Shown here: positions 53,405 through 64,000 of the stretch, piece after piece
Layout: every line of letters starts with the position of its first letter
Numbering within the stretch: the stretch's first letter is position 1
DNA from: Astrocystis sublimbata
Lineage: Eukaryota > Ascomycota > Sordariomycetes > Xylariales > Xylariaceae
DNA: 64,000 nucleotides
Assembly: GCA_022453515.1 (NCBI GenBank)
Contig: JAJNNY010000007.1
Span: forward strand, 620,001 to 684,000
Reading direction: 5' to 3'
Position numbers and translations under genes: made by a program
Notes under the pieces: generated by a model
Databases searched by the model: none
What the model was told of the DNA's origin: nothing
Seen by the model: only the letters and a program-made list of their open reading frames with translations

Positions 53405-54219
53405 GATGATGTGCGACCCGGCGTCAATCTGGCGCCTTGATTGAGCTTGTCGCGGCGGCAGGCTTTAAATGCTGAGGACGGGACCTGATGCTTGGCGTCA
53501 TGAAATTTGGTGTCCGAGGTCGTTCAACCATGCATGACCAACTGGAACCGGAGTTGGCATTATGCATATATGGAGCATAAAATTCTACGGGCTTTGTGCA
53601 TATAGGTACCTTCCTAGGTAACTTCCTAGGGAGGCAGCCACCTCAGACGGGTCTGCTGCCACAGGCTCCAGCTGCGCCTGCTGATCCGAGCCTCTCCTCC
53701 TCCAGGGCTTCCACATGGCAACAACACCGGTCTGTGAGAGTGCCTTCCCGCTGCGAGGTGTTTGGACATGATTACGTCCCCCCCAGCTTGGAAGCAGCAC
53801 TTCAGGTGCCTTCCCAACATGCCAAAACTGTAAACAGCCTAACGCTAGATACCCAGGTAGCTGATAGACACTCGTGGGCGTCAATTGATGTTTGCTCATC
53901 TGTCGGTGGCACGCCCGTCTTCAAACCCGTCCATTCCACATTACGTGCCGCCCGAATTGTGACCAAGGAAATCAGGAATCTGACTTCACACAAGACAGTC
54001 AACCTTGAAATTGAGTGTCTTTTGTGCACTACCTACCTGCCCACCCGTAGGACGCTGCCAGTATCTCGTCAGCGGCCTCCTGCACAAGTGCATGTGCTGC
54101 CTGCCTTCTCTGTTTTCTTTTTGCAAGTTCCGATACATTGTTACCTGATCTAGTGACCGCCTTCCTCCGCTTCTTATAGTATCGCAATGCGATCCTTCTG
54201 ATCCCAGACTCTCGTGATC
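53405..54219. other. Divergent intergenic region, uL6m / kar5
   Basis: 815 bp. A plus-strand frame of 185 codons (53596-54153) is open here, but it has no domain, opposes other open frames and sits in the shared promoter, so I do not call it. TACCTTCCTAGGTA-like words occur at 53606-53630. Confidence 0.5.
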
Positions 54220-56050
54220 ATGACCTATCAACATGGTGGTAGCTTTGCCTACATCCAGGCTTTGCTCATGGTTCTCATCATCCACGGCAATGTCGCATCC
54301 GCTTTTTCGTGGCGAGGTCGAACATACGCCGCGTCCAGTAAGATCTTGGCGACCTAAGTCATTACCTAGAAGACTAATCCGAGGTCTTAGGTAAAGGATC
54401 ACCTTTGAGCTCAGAGTCGGGGGAATCAGCTTCGCAGCTACTCCGACTTGGCGCACAGATGCCGACATCATACGAAATAGCGCTCAGTGAACTACAAAAA
54501 CTCGAATCGGAGCCCTTGTGCCACCGGGTGGCAGCCCGTCTCCTAGTGAACAACTGCCAGGTGCTCGAGGGCAAAGACGAAGCTACTGTATTAACAGATA
54601 GCGGTCGCAGAGTCAGGGATTTTGTTGACTCGTACGCCGCGAGCTTGGCAATCTGCGACTTGGAGAGAGGGCGCTTCGCAATTCCAGCAGAGTGCGTCAA
54701 GTTTCAAGAGCCTACTTTGACTCAACTTCCCATACAGAATGCTGCTCGCCTACACGTCACGTCTAAGGAGATCGATAGTTGTCTTTCCGGCCTTGGCGCC
54801 TCGGACTCTGCATGGAATACCTGGGTGAGCTATCGGCACAAGGCCTTGAGGTTCTGCGAAGTTGCAAGAGCAGACAACGAGAAAGGTATCTCATCCAGCC
54901 CGTGATGGCGCGTGGTCACTGACAGCAAGCAGCGCAGAATATTATTCTATTTCGACGACTTACGAAGATAATGAGCAAGCTGGCCGACGAAGTGGATGCC
55001 AACATAGAGCAACGGATGAAGGATATCAACATACGTACCCAGGCAGTAGAAGCTGAGATTGAAAGCCTCTCTCCGCTACTTGGGAAGCTACAAAAAGATC
55101 TCGAACAGGCGGATGAGATGATCTCGCACCACCTTGTTCAAGGAATCAAGGTGTGTCCGTCTATTTGTATCTCGAGGTACACGCAATTGACAATATCCCT
55201 CAGAGATCCCAAGATCAAGTCAATTCTGGCATGAAGAGTGTAGCGGACCTTGAGAGAATGTTGCACGTGCTACTGAAGGGCGTCTTAGACGGCCATGCAG
55301 AGGCAGCAGCTATGCACGACCAGTCGCTACAAACCATGAGTCGACGAGCATCCTCAGAGATGGACACCATGGTAGGCAGTCTAGTGGCAGCCGTGGCAGC
55401 GACCGCGGCGCTTCAAGACGAGATAGTGAGTCCAGCTTGATATTCAATAAAGGAGAATCTTGAACTCTAACGGATGTGTAGGAAGCATCTCGTATACGAT
55501 CTGCCGACCTGGTGTCCAGACAAGACAATTTAGAGCAGGTCAGTCTAGGTATCCTATACCATTTATACACCATCTGACTTCTCTTGGTAGGGTATGCAAC
55601 GTCTCATTGATATCTCCGATACACTTGCTACCAAGTATGATGTCCACACGGACCTTTTGCAACAAGCACAGAATATCACACACGAAATACTCAACACTCT
55701 AGAGTATACGGCCGCGTCAGCGACCGCAATGGGCGGAGCATTTCTGGGACATCGATCCCTCCAGTCATGGTGGTTATACGTCTGGTGCCCAGTAGTTTCT
55801 CTCATTATGGGGTCTTACGGTCTTCCGCCTTCTATGCTGAGGAACTTGGCTTTAATCGCTTTAGGTAAGATCATTTTTGTAATCTCCCGAGCCCGAAGAA
55901 TGACTGACCTCCGCAGGCGAGACGGCAGGATTTATCATTTCTTCTTTCCCGTTCGTATCTTTCGGCCATGCACATATTGATAATTCGCTAGAGCTGGCCG
56001 AGGCCACTCACATCATTACAAACATCTCTGCTCAGCCCGAGTTATCATGA
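54220..56050 (+). CDS. kar5: Nuclear-membrane fusion protein Kar5/Tht1-like, 505 aa, seven exons
   Basis: Exons 54220-54337, 54391-54885, 54933-55150, 55204-55425, 55482-55538, 55591-55864 and 55917-56050; introns are 47-56 nt and frame holds throughout. Exon 1 encodes a signal peptide ([17 protein letters not shown]). The lumenal Tht1-type region contains [20 protein letters not shown] and [15 protein letters not shown] with the family's spaced cysteines. The middle is coiled coil ([17 protein letters not shown] and following). Two C-terminal hydrophobic segments ([36 protein letters not shown]) are membrane anchors. In yeast and fission yeast Kar5/Tht1 sits in the nuclear envelope/ER and drives nuclear fusion after mating. 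Exon 3 has a tandem AAGCAG acceptor, so 54930 is an alternative start adding one Ala. Confidence 0.87.
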
Positions 56051-56855
56051 TCCATTGCTTTCACATACATAACATACGCACATGAATTTCTGGGGGGGAT
56101 ATAGAGCAATTAACGCTGCTACCACATGGGAATGTTTGGGGATTGCTTTCATCGGTCGTTTAGTGGGCGTTACATACTATACCCTATGAGATGGAAATGG
56201 CCCATGGGAGTTGAGTGGCGTTTACACATCGGGATGTTAGATCTGAAGATCATAAGATTTATTACGCTGCTTTATCGGGACATTAGAGATACAAAACCAC
56301 CTCTCTACATCTTCATTGGCCTACCGTGTGTTTGTGGTCATATTTTCATTCCCAAGGCAGAGCCCGTTTCCCGTCATGAGCTTCAGATTGTCGGACATGA
56401 AAAGTTCATTTAAAGATGGGATTCATCTCCAATAGTCATTCCACCGGAGTGTCACATTGATGGAGTAAGTAGTCTTTTGGCAGCAGAACTAATTTATTAG
56501 AGACAGTGCCATAGTCAACATAGAGTTCAAGATTCTGCGGACGTCAAGCTTGATTTGAAACGAAAAGCTTCGATTGTTAGTATGTGGACGCAAAGCTACA
56601 GACATATAGCTTTTCTATGTTATACATGAGCCCCTCGTTCGACGCAGGATCCTTGTTACTTTGTGATGGCTTTCCATCGTATATGCAGCTTTTAGTTGTG
56701 GGTAGATTGCAGTAGACCTCCTTTCAGTCAGTTCAGCTCAGATTAAGCTTCTGTAAATAGCTTCTAGGGGTGCCTCAACGACGTTCAAAGCCGCAAGGTG
56801 AGTATAAGGGTAGGTGACGGTATCCCACCGCCATCAAGGAGAAAACCTTACGTTG
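56051..56855. other. Convergent intergenic region
   Basis: 805 bp between the 3' ends of kar5 and the uncharacterised 530-residue gene. A 95-codon plus-strand frame (56126-56413) has no domain or splice partner. AT-leaning, no repeats recognised. Confidence 0.5.
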
Positions 56856-58501
56856 TCAGAGTTTTGCTGCAATTGTCTCGTCTGCGCAGATGATCCTCTT
56901 GGCCCAGTCAAGTTGCTCTCGGTCGATTTCTCTGATGTTGAGCACCGTATAAGTCCAGCCAACCGCGGCCCTCGGGTCCCTCGTCGGCTTGCACAGACAC
57001 CAGCAGAGCCGCGGCCCCTCGGCCGTGTCTAAGAACGTGGAGCTGTCTTTGTCGAGTTGACTGCCGACTCTCCAATTGGCAAGCGTGGCAGCCGGGTATG
57101 GTTGCTGGTCCTTGTACAAGTCCACAAACTGGAAGTGTTGCTTCCGGGCCAGTGTCTCGCGGCTCGAGTATGTCACGCGCGCGTAAAGCTCGAAGGTGAC
57201 GTCCTGCTTGTGGTTGAAACAGTGCACCGTTTGACTAATCATGACTCCGATTCGAAAACATGTGCGAAGCAGCGTGTTCGACGACATGCCAGGGACGAGC
57301 GGTCGATCTCGGACCTTTTCGGGGAAAGGTGGACGCACGAATGCAATCAAAGCCCCTGGTTTGTTCGCTTGAGATCCACGATCGCCGGTTTCCTTTGCGC
57401 ACATGGCCGCTCTTTCAGTATCGGGCTTGTCTGACTCGGGGAAGTGGTCGCTGGATGGATATGTCATCATTGTGTCCATGTTAGTCAACACGGCCTTCCA
57501 ATCGACACCCTCATCCAACAGGTCTTCCGAAGCTTCAGCTGCGCTACCTGGGCTCACTCGATCTGGGTTTACGACATTGATATCAGGTCCCTCAACCTTG
57601 GGAGGGGAGTATTTCAGACTTGGATCGTATTCTTGGGCTGATTGTGACTCGTAGTCCCATCCTTGCAGACTCGAAGGGGGTATATGCCTCTCCTTTATCG
57701 AGCCCTGGGTATCATTGAGAAGCTGGATAATATCATCATCTGCAATGTCAGCGTCTAGAGGATAGGCGTCGCTCGGGTTGCTCGAGCAACCATGAGTAGC
57801 GGTGGTGGCATAAATTGTGTTAGTCTCAGCTGAAGACCGGTCTCTGTTTTCGCAAACACCGACATGATCAGAAGAGTCCACAATAGGTTTTGAAGGAATT
57901 TCGGTATTTAGGGCGTCCAACAGAGCGCGTGATGTGCTGCTGGCAGTTTGAGGTGTGCACTGTTCAATGGTAGAGTCCTGTGATTCGGGATTGCCTCGAT
58001 CGTCCAGAGTATGTCCAGCACATGCTACAGGCAGACCCGTGTCAAAACTTTTAACGAGGCTTGGATGCTGACCCTTGTCCCTGGGCTTCGTCACCTTCAG
58101 TGAGCGGAACGAGGCTGGCGTTTGCGCTGGCGTGATTGTGAATTGTTTTGAGTTCGTAGAATTGCTACTGTGTCTCGTGATTTTAGGCTTCTTATCAACC
58201 GATGCCTCGTAACACCCAGATTTCCGTTTCTGGCCACTACGAGAGACTGCCTTGTGGGTGGTTTGCGCGGGGTTGTTGTTGGCATTTTTGCGATTCTGAG
58301 TACTTTGAGACTGTTGGCGATGGACCGGAAGAGAGGCGACAGACACTGGTGACAAGACTTTGGGTTCGCCACTGCTGATAACTCGAACTTAGCCAGTGCA
58401 TTTGATCTAGGAGATGGCTCGTGTCACCTTGAAGCTTTAAGTTCATGGTTCAGAGCCAGCTGCTCTGCCGATGTGGTCTGCGGGTGACTTTGATCGTCCA
58501 T
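56856..58501 (-). CDS. Uncharacterised protein with conserved C-terminal domain, 530 aa
   Basis: Minus-strand exons 58501-58428 and 58374-56856. The large frame has no usable ATG at its start; a short first exon (MDDQSHPQTTSAEQLALNHE) joins it in phase 2 through a 53-nt intron (GTGACA donor, GGCTAAG branch, ATCAG acceptor; a second AG three bases on would drop one residue). About residues 1-370 are Ser/Pro/Asp-rich and disordered with basic KKPK-type patches. The last about 150 residues are compact and look conserved: SSNTLLRTCFRIG, VTFELYARV, HFQFVDLYKD, RLCWCLC, WTYTVLNIREIDREQLDWAKRI. I recall similar LRTCFRIG domains in other Pezizomycotina proteins but cannot name a function; nuclear localisation is a guess. 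Confidence 0.72.
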
Positions 58502-59509
58502 TGTGGGCAGCTCGGATTCCAGCTTCTCAGGTATAGGTAGTTGGCAGTATGCAGTATGTCAGATCTTGTAAGTGATACTAGGTACTGATATATCTCGCTC
58601 GTCGATGATCGACAACTAAGTTGCATGTGTAGGTGCAAGCAATACACGTCACGGATGATTGTCAAATTCTACCTACCTAGGTACATAATGCGCCCTTCAT
58701 GAGTGCCTACCCGACGTGCCTTCCTGCTAGGTCACAGGTGCCATGTCGAAAGAAGATCGTACTTTCCACGAGTGTCGAGTGTTAGGTGTGCTCATCCTGG
58801 CCTCAGCTCATGCCGAATCGGGAAGTAAATGAAGACATTCGAGGTTAGAGGCCTCGAGTAGGTATGGGGGCGATGGGGGGGGGTCCATTGCCAAAACAGC
58901 GCATCCCCACACTAACCTCCGGGTACAATGCCCCAAATCAGGTACCCCTACGATTACAAGATTGGGAACTGAAGCTGTTTGGAATGGGATTAATCCAGCC
59001 CGCTGGTTTATAAGTTCGCCTTGTGTCCATTCAATATTTTATAAGCTCGATGAAAAACATCAAGAGCCTGGAGAGCTTCCCGCAGGACTAGAAATGCTGT
59101 GGATTTTCAAGTGCTTCTTCCCCCATCCCTTTCCCTCCAGACTGTACCTAGCATGGCCTAGGTAATGCCTGTCAAGGCCTGTGTCGCTGCCAGGTAGGTC
59201 GACTAGGTACTATGTAAGTCCCCGGTTGTGGGACCTGGACAGAGGCCACCGGTTGAGAACCCCGCGATCGCCCTCTGCGGCAACACAGCCGCGTAACCCG
59301 TTATCTGTCTACATTTCCAAATCTCTCACGGGATCTCCCATCATCTGTGCGCAGTTCTGCAACGCCTATCTACGGTAGCATAGGGTGCACACCACCGCCA
59401 GCAAAGCTCGATTCCACCAACATCCTCCAATCTCTCCCGACCTGGGACTGAGACACCGGGCGAGCTCGGAGCCTGACGTCACTGGCCTAATCCGTGTCCT
59501 GCAATCGCA
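58502..59509. other. Divergent intergenic region, 530-aa gene / lsb5
   Basis: 1.0 kb. Contains TACCTACCTAGGTAC at 58671-58684, further TAGGTA words near 59158-59215, and a G-run near 58871-58882. No credible coding sequence. Confidence 0.55.
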
Positions 59510-61173
59510 ATGTTCTCACAGGTAAGTACATATATTTTACCCCCTCTTCCTACCATAGTATATTGTCCTCCACGCGCGCCAACTCCTCCACCTTGATTCT
59601 CTTCGCTCGTGCCTTGTAGTCGGAAGGGTCCCCTCTTCATGGGACTGGGATTGATGTGCTGATGTTTATAATGTACCGCAGAAGAAGCCGTATTCAGCCG
59701 TCACGGTTACAATAGAGCGGCTCACCAGTGAGACTTTTGATGAAGATGACTTGAGCGGCATTCCCGACCTTGTTGAGGTCATCAAGCTGCAAGCATCTGG
59801 CCCTACTGAAGCCGCACGTGCTTTGAGGAAGAAACTGAAATATGGAAGCCCCCATCGTCAGATAAGGGCCCTCGTCCTCCTAGATGGCCTCATTCAGAAT
59901 GCAGGCCCGCGCTTCCAGCGAACATTCATCGATGAACCACTTCTCGAACGCCTCAGAGTCTGTGGCACTTCGGACTTGTCCGATGCCGATGTCCGGAAAA
60001 AATGCTCTGAATTGTATCGAAGCTGGGCAGTCGAGTACAAGAATACCCCCGGTCTGGAGCGCGTGGCCGTGCTATACAAGGCAAGTAATTGTTCCTCAAG
60101 GGAAACAGTATTCAGTGACCAATACGGACTTCCATAGGAACTTCCTCGCCGAAAACAAGTAGTTACGCAAGACAAGTCAAAGGTGCTTCGGGAGACGGAG
60201 CAAGACCCCTTCCGTGACTCGGAGGACGAGGCAGAACAGCACCAATCATCACCGCCACCGCAGCCCTCCCAGGCTTCGTCTTCGCGGCCACCTGTCACGT
60301 ACCCGCAACCATCCCAAACGATCCAGTCATACAGCCACATGAAATCACCATCAGGCACTGGAATCTTCTCAGGTTCTTCGAAGGAGAAGAAAAAGAAAGA
60401 AAAGGGCAAGACAAAATCCAGGCCATTCAAACTAGAAGCCGAGAAGGATTCCATGAAAGCTGCGATAGCCGAATCCTCCATTGCGGCTACTAATCTCAAT
60501 AATGCGTTGCAAAGTATCAATCGGGAGAAGGAACGAATCTCCGAGAATGCTGTGGCTGTCGAACGTTTCGAAGTCTGTAAACGGCTAAGGAGAAAAATAC
60601 TACGCTATGTACGCATGCATCCTCCCAGATCTTAGGGCATGTGCATCTGACTAACAGGTGCAGATTCATTTCGTCGAAGATGAGCAGTGGCTTGGTGGGC
60701 TGTTGCATGCTAATGATGAACTCGTTGTGGCTCTGATGACATTCGAACAACTGGACCGCTCTATTGACGCGGACAGTGACTCTGATGACGAGATAGCCGA
60801 GCAAGCACACCTGTTTCGCAGTCAGTAACTCCGGGTTCTCAGCTGGCAGTGATATGCTTGGCCTGCTAACTTGTCAACAGTGGCTACCGAAAAACACAAG
60901 CAGTCGATGTCGCCGACGCAATCTGACTTTCCGTCGGGCCCTATCGCCGATATGGCTGGCCTGAGCCTTGACTCTCCTACCTCGCCCCGTCGCTCGGCGC
61001 CCCCTAGACCTTCTGTCTACTCAAAACCACCCGCTCCCCCAAGGCCTGTCTCTCCGCCCCCGCGTCGCGACGAATCTGAGAATGATTCTGTCGACGAGGA
61101 CGAGAACGATCCATTCGCCGACCGCAACGCAATGGAGACACCTATGGTGGAAAAAGAGGCCCCTAGGTGGTAA
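59510..61173 (+). CDS. lsb5: Lsb5-like VHS/GAT adaptor, 443 aa, five exons
   Basis: Exons 59510-59521, 59682-60080, 60138-60608, 60664-60820 and 60881-61173. Exon 1 is only four codons (MFSQ). The second intron uses a GC donor (AAG|GCAAGT ... CCATAG); the nearby GTAATT donor would break frame, and the splice restores LYKELPRRKQVVTQ. A VHS domain covers about 10-145 (DLVEVIKLQASGPTEAARALRK, RALVLLDGLIQNAGPRF). A Lys-rich linker and a GAT-like helical region (KAAIAESSIAATNLNNAL; EDEQWLGGLLHANDELVVAL) follow. The C-terminus is Pro-rich (PPRPSVYSKPPAPPRPVSPP), suited to SH3 binding, and has an NDPFAD motif of the NPF/DPF type. Yeast Lsb5 links actin regulators (Las17, Sla1) to ubiquitin and endocytosis. 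Confidence 0.88.
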
Positions 61174-63304
61174 TTTCTTGTATCATAGCTTTGTTTCTCG
61201 GGCTTCTCACTGTGGCACTGGTGGAGTTAAAATTATGTTTGCTCATTTCACTCAAAGACTTGCCTGATTGAAAGTGATAGGTAGATAACTTGATTTCTCA
61301 GGTCCTATTTCTGGAATGGCGCTGCGACACTGGCCCGTGACTGGTCCAGCAATTTACAGATTGATGATTGCTCGTCTTTGAGAAGTGGCAACTTTGACTC
61401 TTGCTTGAGACGTTGGCAAGTATTCCGGTGATCAATCGTGCTTCACGTACCCATTGAGACTGCATGCGTGGGATGAGTGTTCAGCTCTACCGCAGACTGA
61501 AACATGCATGCCAGGTACGTCGAATAAAATGGCATGGATAATGGCAATATACATGTCTTCGAACGTTCAATTATATCACACCTGGACCTGCCTGAGCTTG
61601 ACCATCATGCAGGCACCTCGGCACGGAACATGCCGACAATAAAGGTTACCTCTGTAGGAGGTAGGTACATGGAAAGGGATGACCCGCCGTTGGGTCCACC
61701 CGTCAGTTCCAGCTACTGTTGGTACTTCCAACTGATTCTCTGTCCGTTGCCACCCTGGAAGATGCAGATATTTCCCCTCAGTCAGGACGGGCGAAATATT
61801 ACCTACCTAGGCATGTACACAAGATAGCTCGGGAGAAATTGGCTGGCGAGATTGATCCCGATCAATGGCAGACTTTCTCTCACTGTGAATCACTGATACT
61901 TGTGACGAACTAATGCCGTGGACGTTGTGTGTACGCAGATAACCTCCAGGCTTGAAGTACCTACTCGTATGCACGCATACCTAAGGGTGGCATGTAGATG
62001 TATCTAGCACTCCATGTGAATATCGGGGTTTGGCCCCCGGGAGGCTATAACATTATTAAATGGCAAAGATTTTAAGGACGAGGGAACTGGCAGTCTGCTA
62101 TCCATTATGTAAGTCTACCATCATTACACACTAAGCCGTTTACAGCCACATCTTATCCACACCCCGGCTCGCCCCGGGCATCCAAGTCACGTGCGCCGGC
62201 TGGAATTATGCATAGGTATCCCCCGCTCCAACCTGCAGCCCCAACCTGCAACTTAAGGTTGTACGTAAATATCTAGTACCGTAGCCCCTCAATCCCCAAG
62301 GCCTCATAGGAGCTATTTCTGCGGTATCTATTCACATATGGATGTATTAGGCAAGCGGCAACAGCGGAGCAGGGTACAACGTTGGACCATTCGATAGGCC
62401 AAGTTCAATGCTCGCGCCTGCCGGGATGGGCGGTGGCTACGGCTAATGGCCGCCAGTGCAGACAGGGGTGGCTGTCGGTTGGTTACTGGTCGAGCAATGG
62501 TTACCTAGCCCTGGAGTGGGGAGTGGAGAGTGTCCGTACATATTGACAGTAGACGGGAGGTTCGTCCGACATACTCGTAGCTGCCTGCCCAGGCAGTGTG
62601 GCGATCTCCCTAGAAAGCGTACCAGCTCGCCAGCTCGCCAGCCGAGAGCATCTCTGATGCTCGACCAGGTGTCTCCCGCCCGGTGCGTTCTATAGCTGCA
62701 TCCTACCTACCTATACCTACCAATTCCCTACTCCACACTTTCCCAGTGCCATTTTCGCAAGGCACCAAGCGACTAATAGAACCTACCAGCAGCATCGAGT
62801 GGTTACATCCTACCTTGATACTTACTTAAGTAGCAGGCAAGGCGCTCCATTGCTCGACGGAACCACCGCTCACCATCGCGTATGTTCTTCCTCAACACCC
62901 ACTACCTAAGACTACCTGTTTGCTGAACGCCCGCCGTCTGTAAACGCTTGCGCTCCTGTGGTTAGTAGCTAATACTATGGCAAAGTGACCAGTAGCATTC
63001 GGATTCCATTCATACATCATTTATTCCCTTAAAAATAATACCAAAGCACATTTCCAGGCTGTATCTGGCGCTGGCGTCGCTAGGTGTACGTGTACGGAAC
63101 AGACTACTGCCCACGTGCTCGTTTGCCACCTTCACCATCTGCGTCGCGCTGTCGTCTCGACTTGTTGTGCACAGCGTGTGTCTGCTACCTGGCTCGCCTG
63201 GTTGACTGACAATTGTATATAACGGCTGCTTAGACGAGAACTCTCGTTCTTCATTATCTACTATCAGCTCATTCGATCAAGCATTGAACCTCCAGTCATT
63301 CTAG
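61174..63304. other. Intergenic, no supported gene
   Basis: 2.1 kb. Scattered TACCTACCTA/TAGGTA words (61660-61675, 61800-61815, 62700-62720), a doubled CCAGCTCGCCAGCTCGCCAGC motif at 62622-62642, and CCTGGCTCGCCTGG at 63188-63201. The terminal 600 bp probably contain the promoter and leader of the next gene. No RNA gene or coding exon recognised. Confidence 0.55.
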
Positions 63305-64000
63305 ATGTCGGCAACACCAAGCATGTTTAATGGGCGTGAGCTTGCCGGCCAGACATTGGCTCGACTTGAAGTGTATCGTCAGTTGGATGGCGAAAGAGAT
63401 AATCTTATACAGGTGGGTTTGTCCGGTATCGTTGATCAGCATCTTATTCATCGCCCGACACGCCCGACACACCCGACACGCCATACGTGCGTATGGGCAA
63501 CATGTGGAGGCGGGGAAAGCTTGTGGCTAACTAACATGCTGCGACAGTTTATGATCCAGAAAATCGATAATGACGAAAGGAAAATACAAGAGCTTCAGTT
63601 GGATCTTGATGATCAGAAAAAATCCCGGATGGAATACCAGTCCAGCTCGAGGACTTTCGAGCTTGAATTAGAGCGTCTGAACTCGAAACTTGTGCGTTCC
63701 AATCCTTTGCATCAATAGAGCTCCATCCTTCGCTTGTTTCACTTGGTTTTTGATCGATCGTATTAATATTCCCATAGAGGAGTGGATCTTTCGTTGTCGT
63801 ACTGGTTGATGGGGATGGAGCAAAATTTCGAGACGAATTCCTCCGAGATTATGAGCAGGGTGCCGCAAGAGCCGCCCGGAAACTTAAAGAAGCAGTCCAA
63901 GAACTTGGCTTCGGCTATGATATGCCTATTCTAGTCCGAGTTTATGCAAATATCAACGATTTGGCAAGAGCCCTTCGTTATTCTGGTATCGTTGATACTG
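63305..64000 (+). CDS. DUF7923-like protein (CCCH zinc-finger family), 5' part, cut by window end
   Basis: Exons 63305-63412, 63548-63691 and 63778 to the window edge; introns are 135 and 86 nt and both lie between codons. The N-terminal part is a helical, probably coiled-coil segment (LARLEVYRQLDGERDNLIQ then FMIQKIDNDERKIQELQLD). The third exon begins a compact domain: SFVVVLVDGDGAKFRDEFLRD, then EQGAARAARKLKEAVQEL and MPILVRVYANINDLARALR. I recognise this as the conserved domain of filamentous-fungal proteins that usually end in CCCH zinc fingers; the fingers would lie beyond the window, so that part is inference. The first intron is stop-free in frame, so intron retention would not truncate. 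Confidence 0.75.

Noticed and set aside
53596..54153. 185-codon plus-strand frame between uL6m and kar5
   Set aside because: No domain, unlikely composition, occupies a shared divergent promoter, and antisense frames are equally open.

Overview
The window is nuclear DNA of a filamentous ascomycete (Pezizomycotina, most likely a Sordariomycete). Genes are monocistronic, lie on both strands, and carry short spliceosomal introns of about 47-200 nt with GTRNGT donors and CTNAY branch sites. The proteins are typically fungal: Zn2Cys6 and GCR1_C regulators, an AA9 LPMO, a CE5 acetylxylan esterase, Rap1, Swf1, Kar5 and Lsb5. I see no rRNA, no convincing tRNA, no CRISPR array and no intact transposon. 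Exon boundaries were read by eye from splice sites and frame continuity.

Layout. 1-4.6 kb: long pyrimidine-rich leader and a GCR1_C transcription factor. 6.8-16.2 kb: accessory-looking block with a secreted HExxH protein, an NmrA-like reductase, two doubtful small genes, and a zinc-free MDR oxidoreductase divergent from a Zn2Cys6 regulator. 17.0-25.0 kb: housekeeping block with fmc1 (F1-ATPase assembly) divergent from an EngB-type mitochondrial GTPase, the palmitoyltransferase swf1, and telomere protein rap1. 25.8-31.8 kb: acetylxylan esterase, a Gly/Pro/Gln-rich protein, an unrecognised five-exon gene, and a GFA/CENP-V zinc protein. 31.8-42.5 kb: gene-poor, with a multi-TM DUF3431 protein and an unrecognised 255-residue protein. 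42.5-47.8 kb: a CPC copper ATPase and an AA9 LPMO, which is itself a copper enzyme. 48.2-61.2 kb: dense conserved genes (rsm1-like, met22/hal2, mitochondrial uL6m, kar5, an uncharacterised 530-residue protein, lsb5). 63.3 kb to the end: start of a DUF7923-like protein, cut by the window edge.

Functional themes. Plant-biomass attack is represented by the CE5 esterase, the AA9 LPMO and the secreted metalloprotease-like protein. Mitochondrial genes (fmc1, engB-like, uL6m) and membrane/nuclear-envelope genes (swf1, kar5, rap1) form the conserved backbone. The MDR/Zn2Cys6 pair shares a 528-bp promoter with a repeated candidate operator.

The most unusual non-coding signal is a pair of short motifs scattered through the intergenic DNA: TACCTAGGTA-like palindromes, and a 13-14 bp CCTGGCGAGCTGG-like motif that occurs at least a dozen times and that I did not find inside any confident coding exon. 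A 244-bp AT-rich segment bounded by 17-bp inverted repeats (25219-25462) is a candidate MITE. Notable gene-level oddities are a GC-AG intron in lsb5, a presequence-like segment inside the EngB-type protein, and an N-terminal extension on the Hal2 phosphatase.
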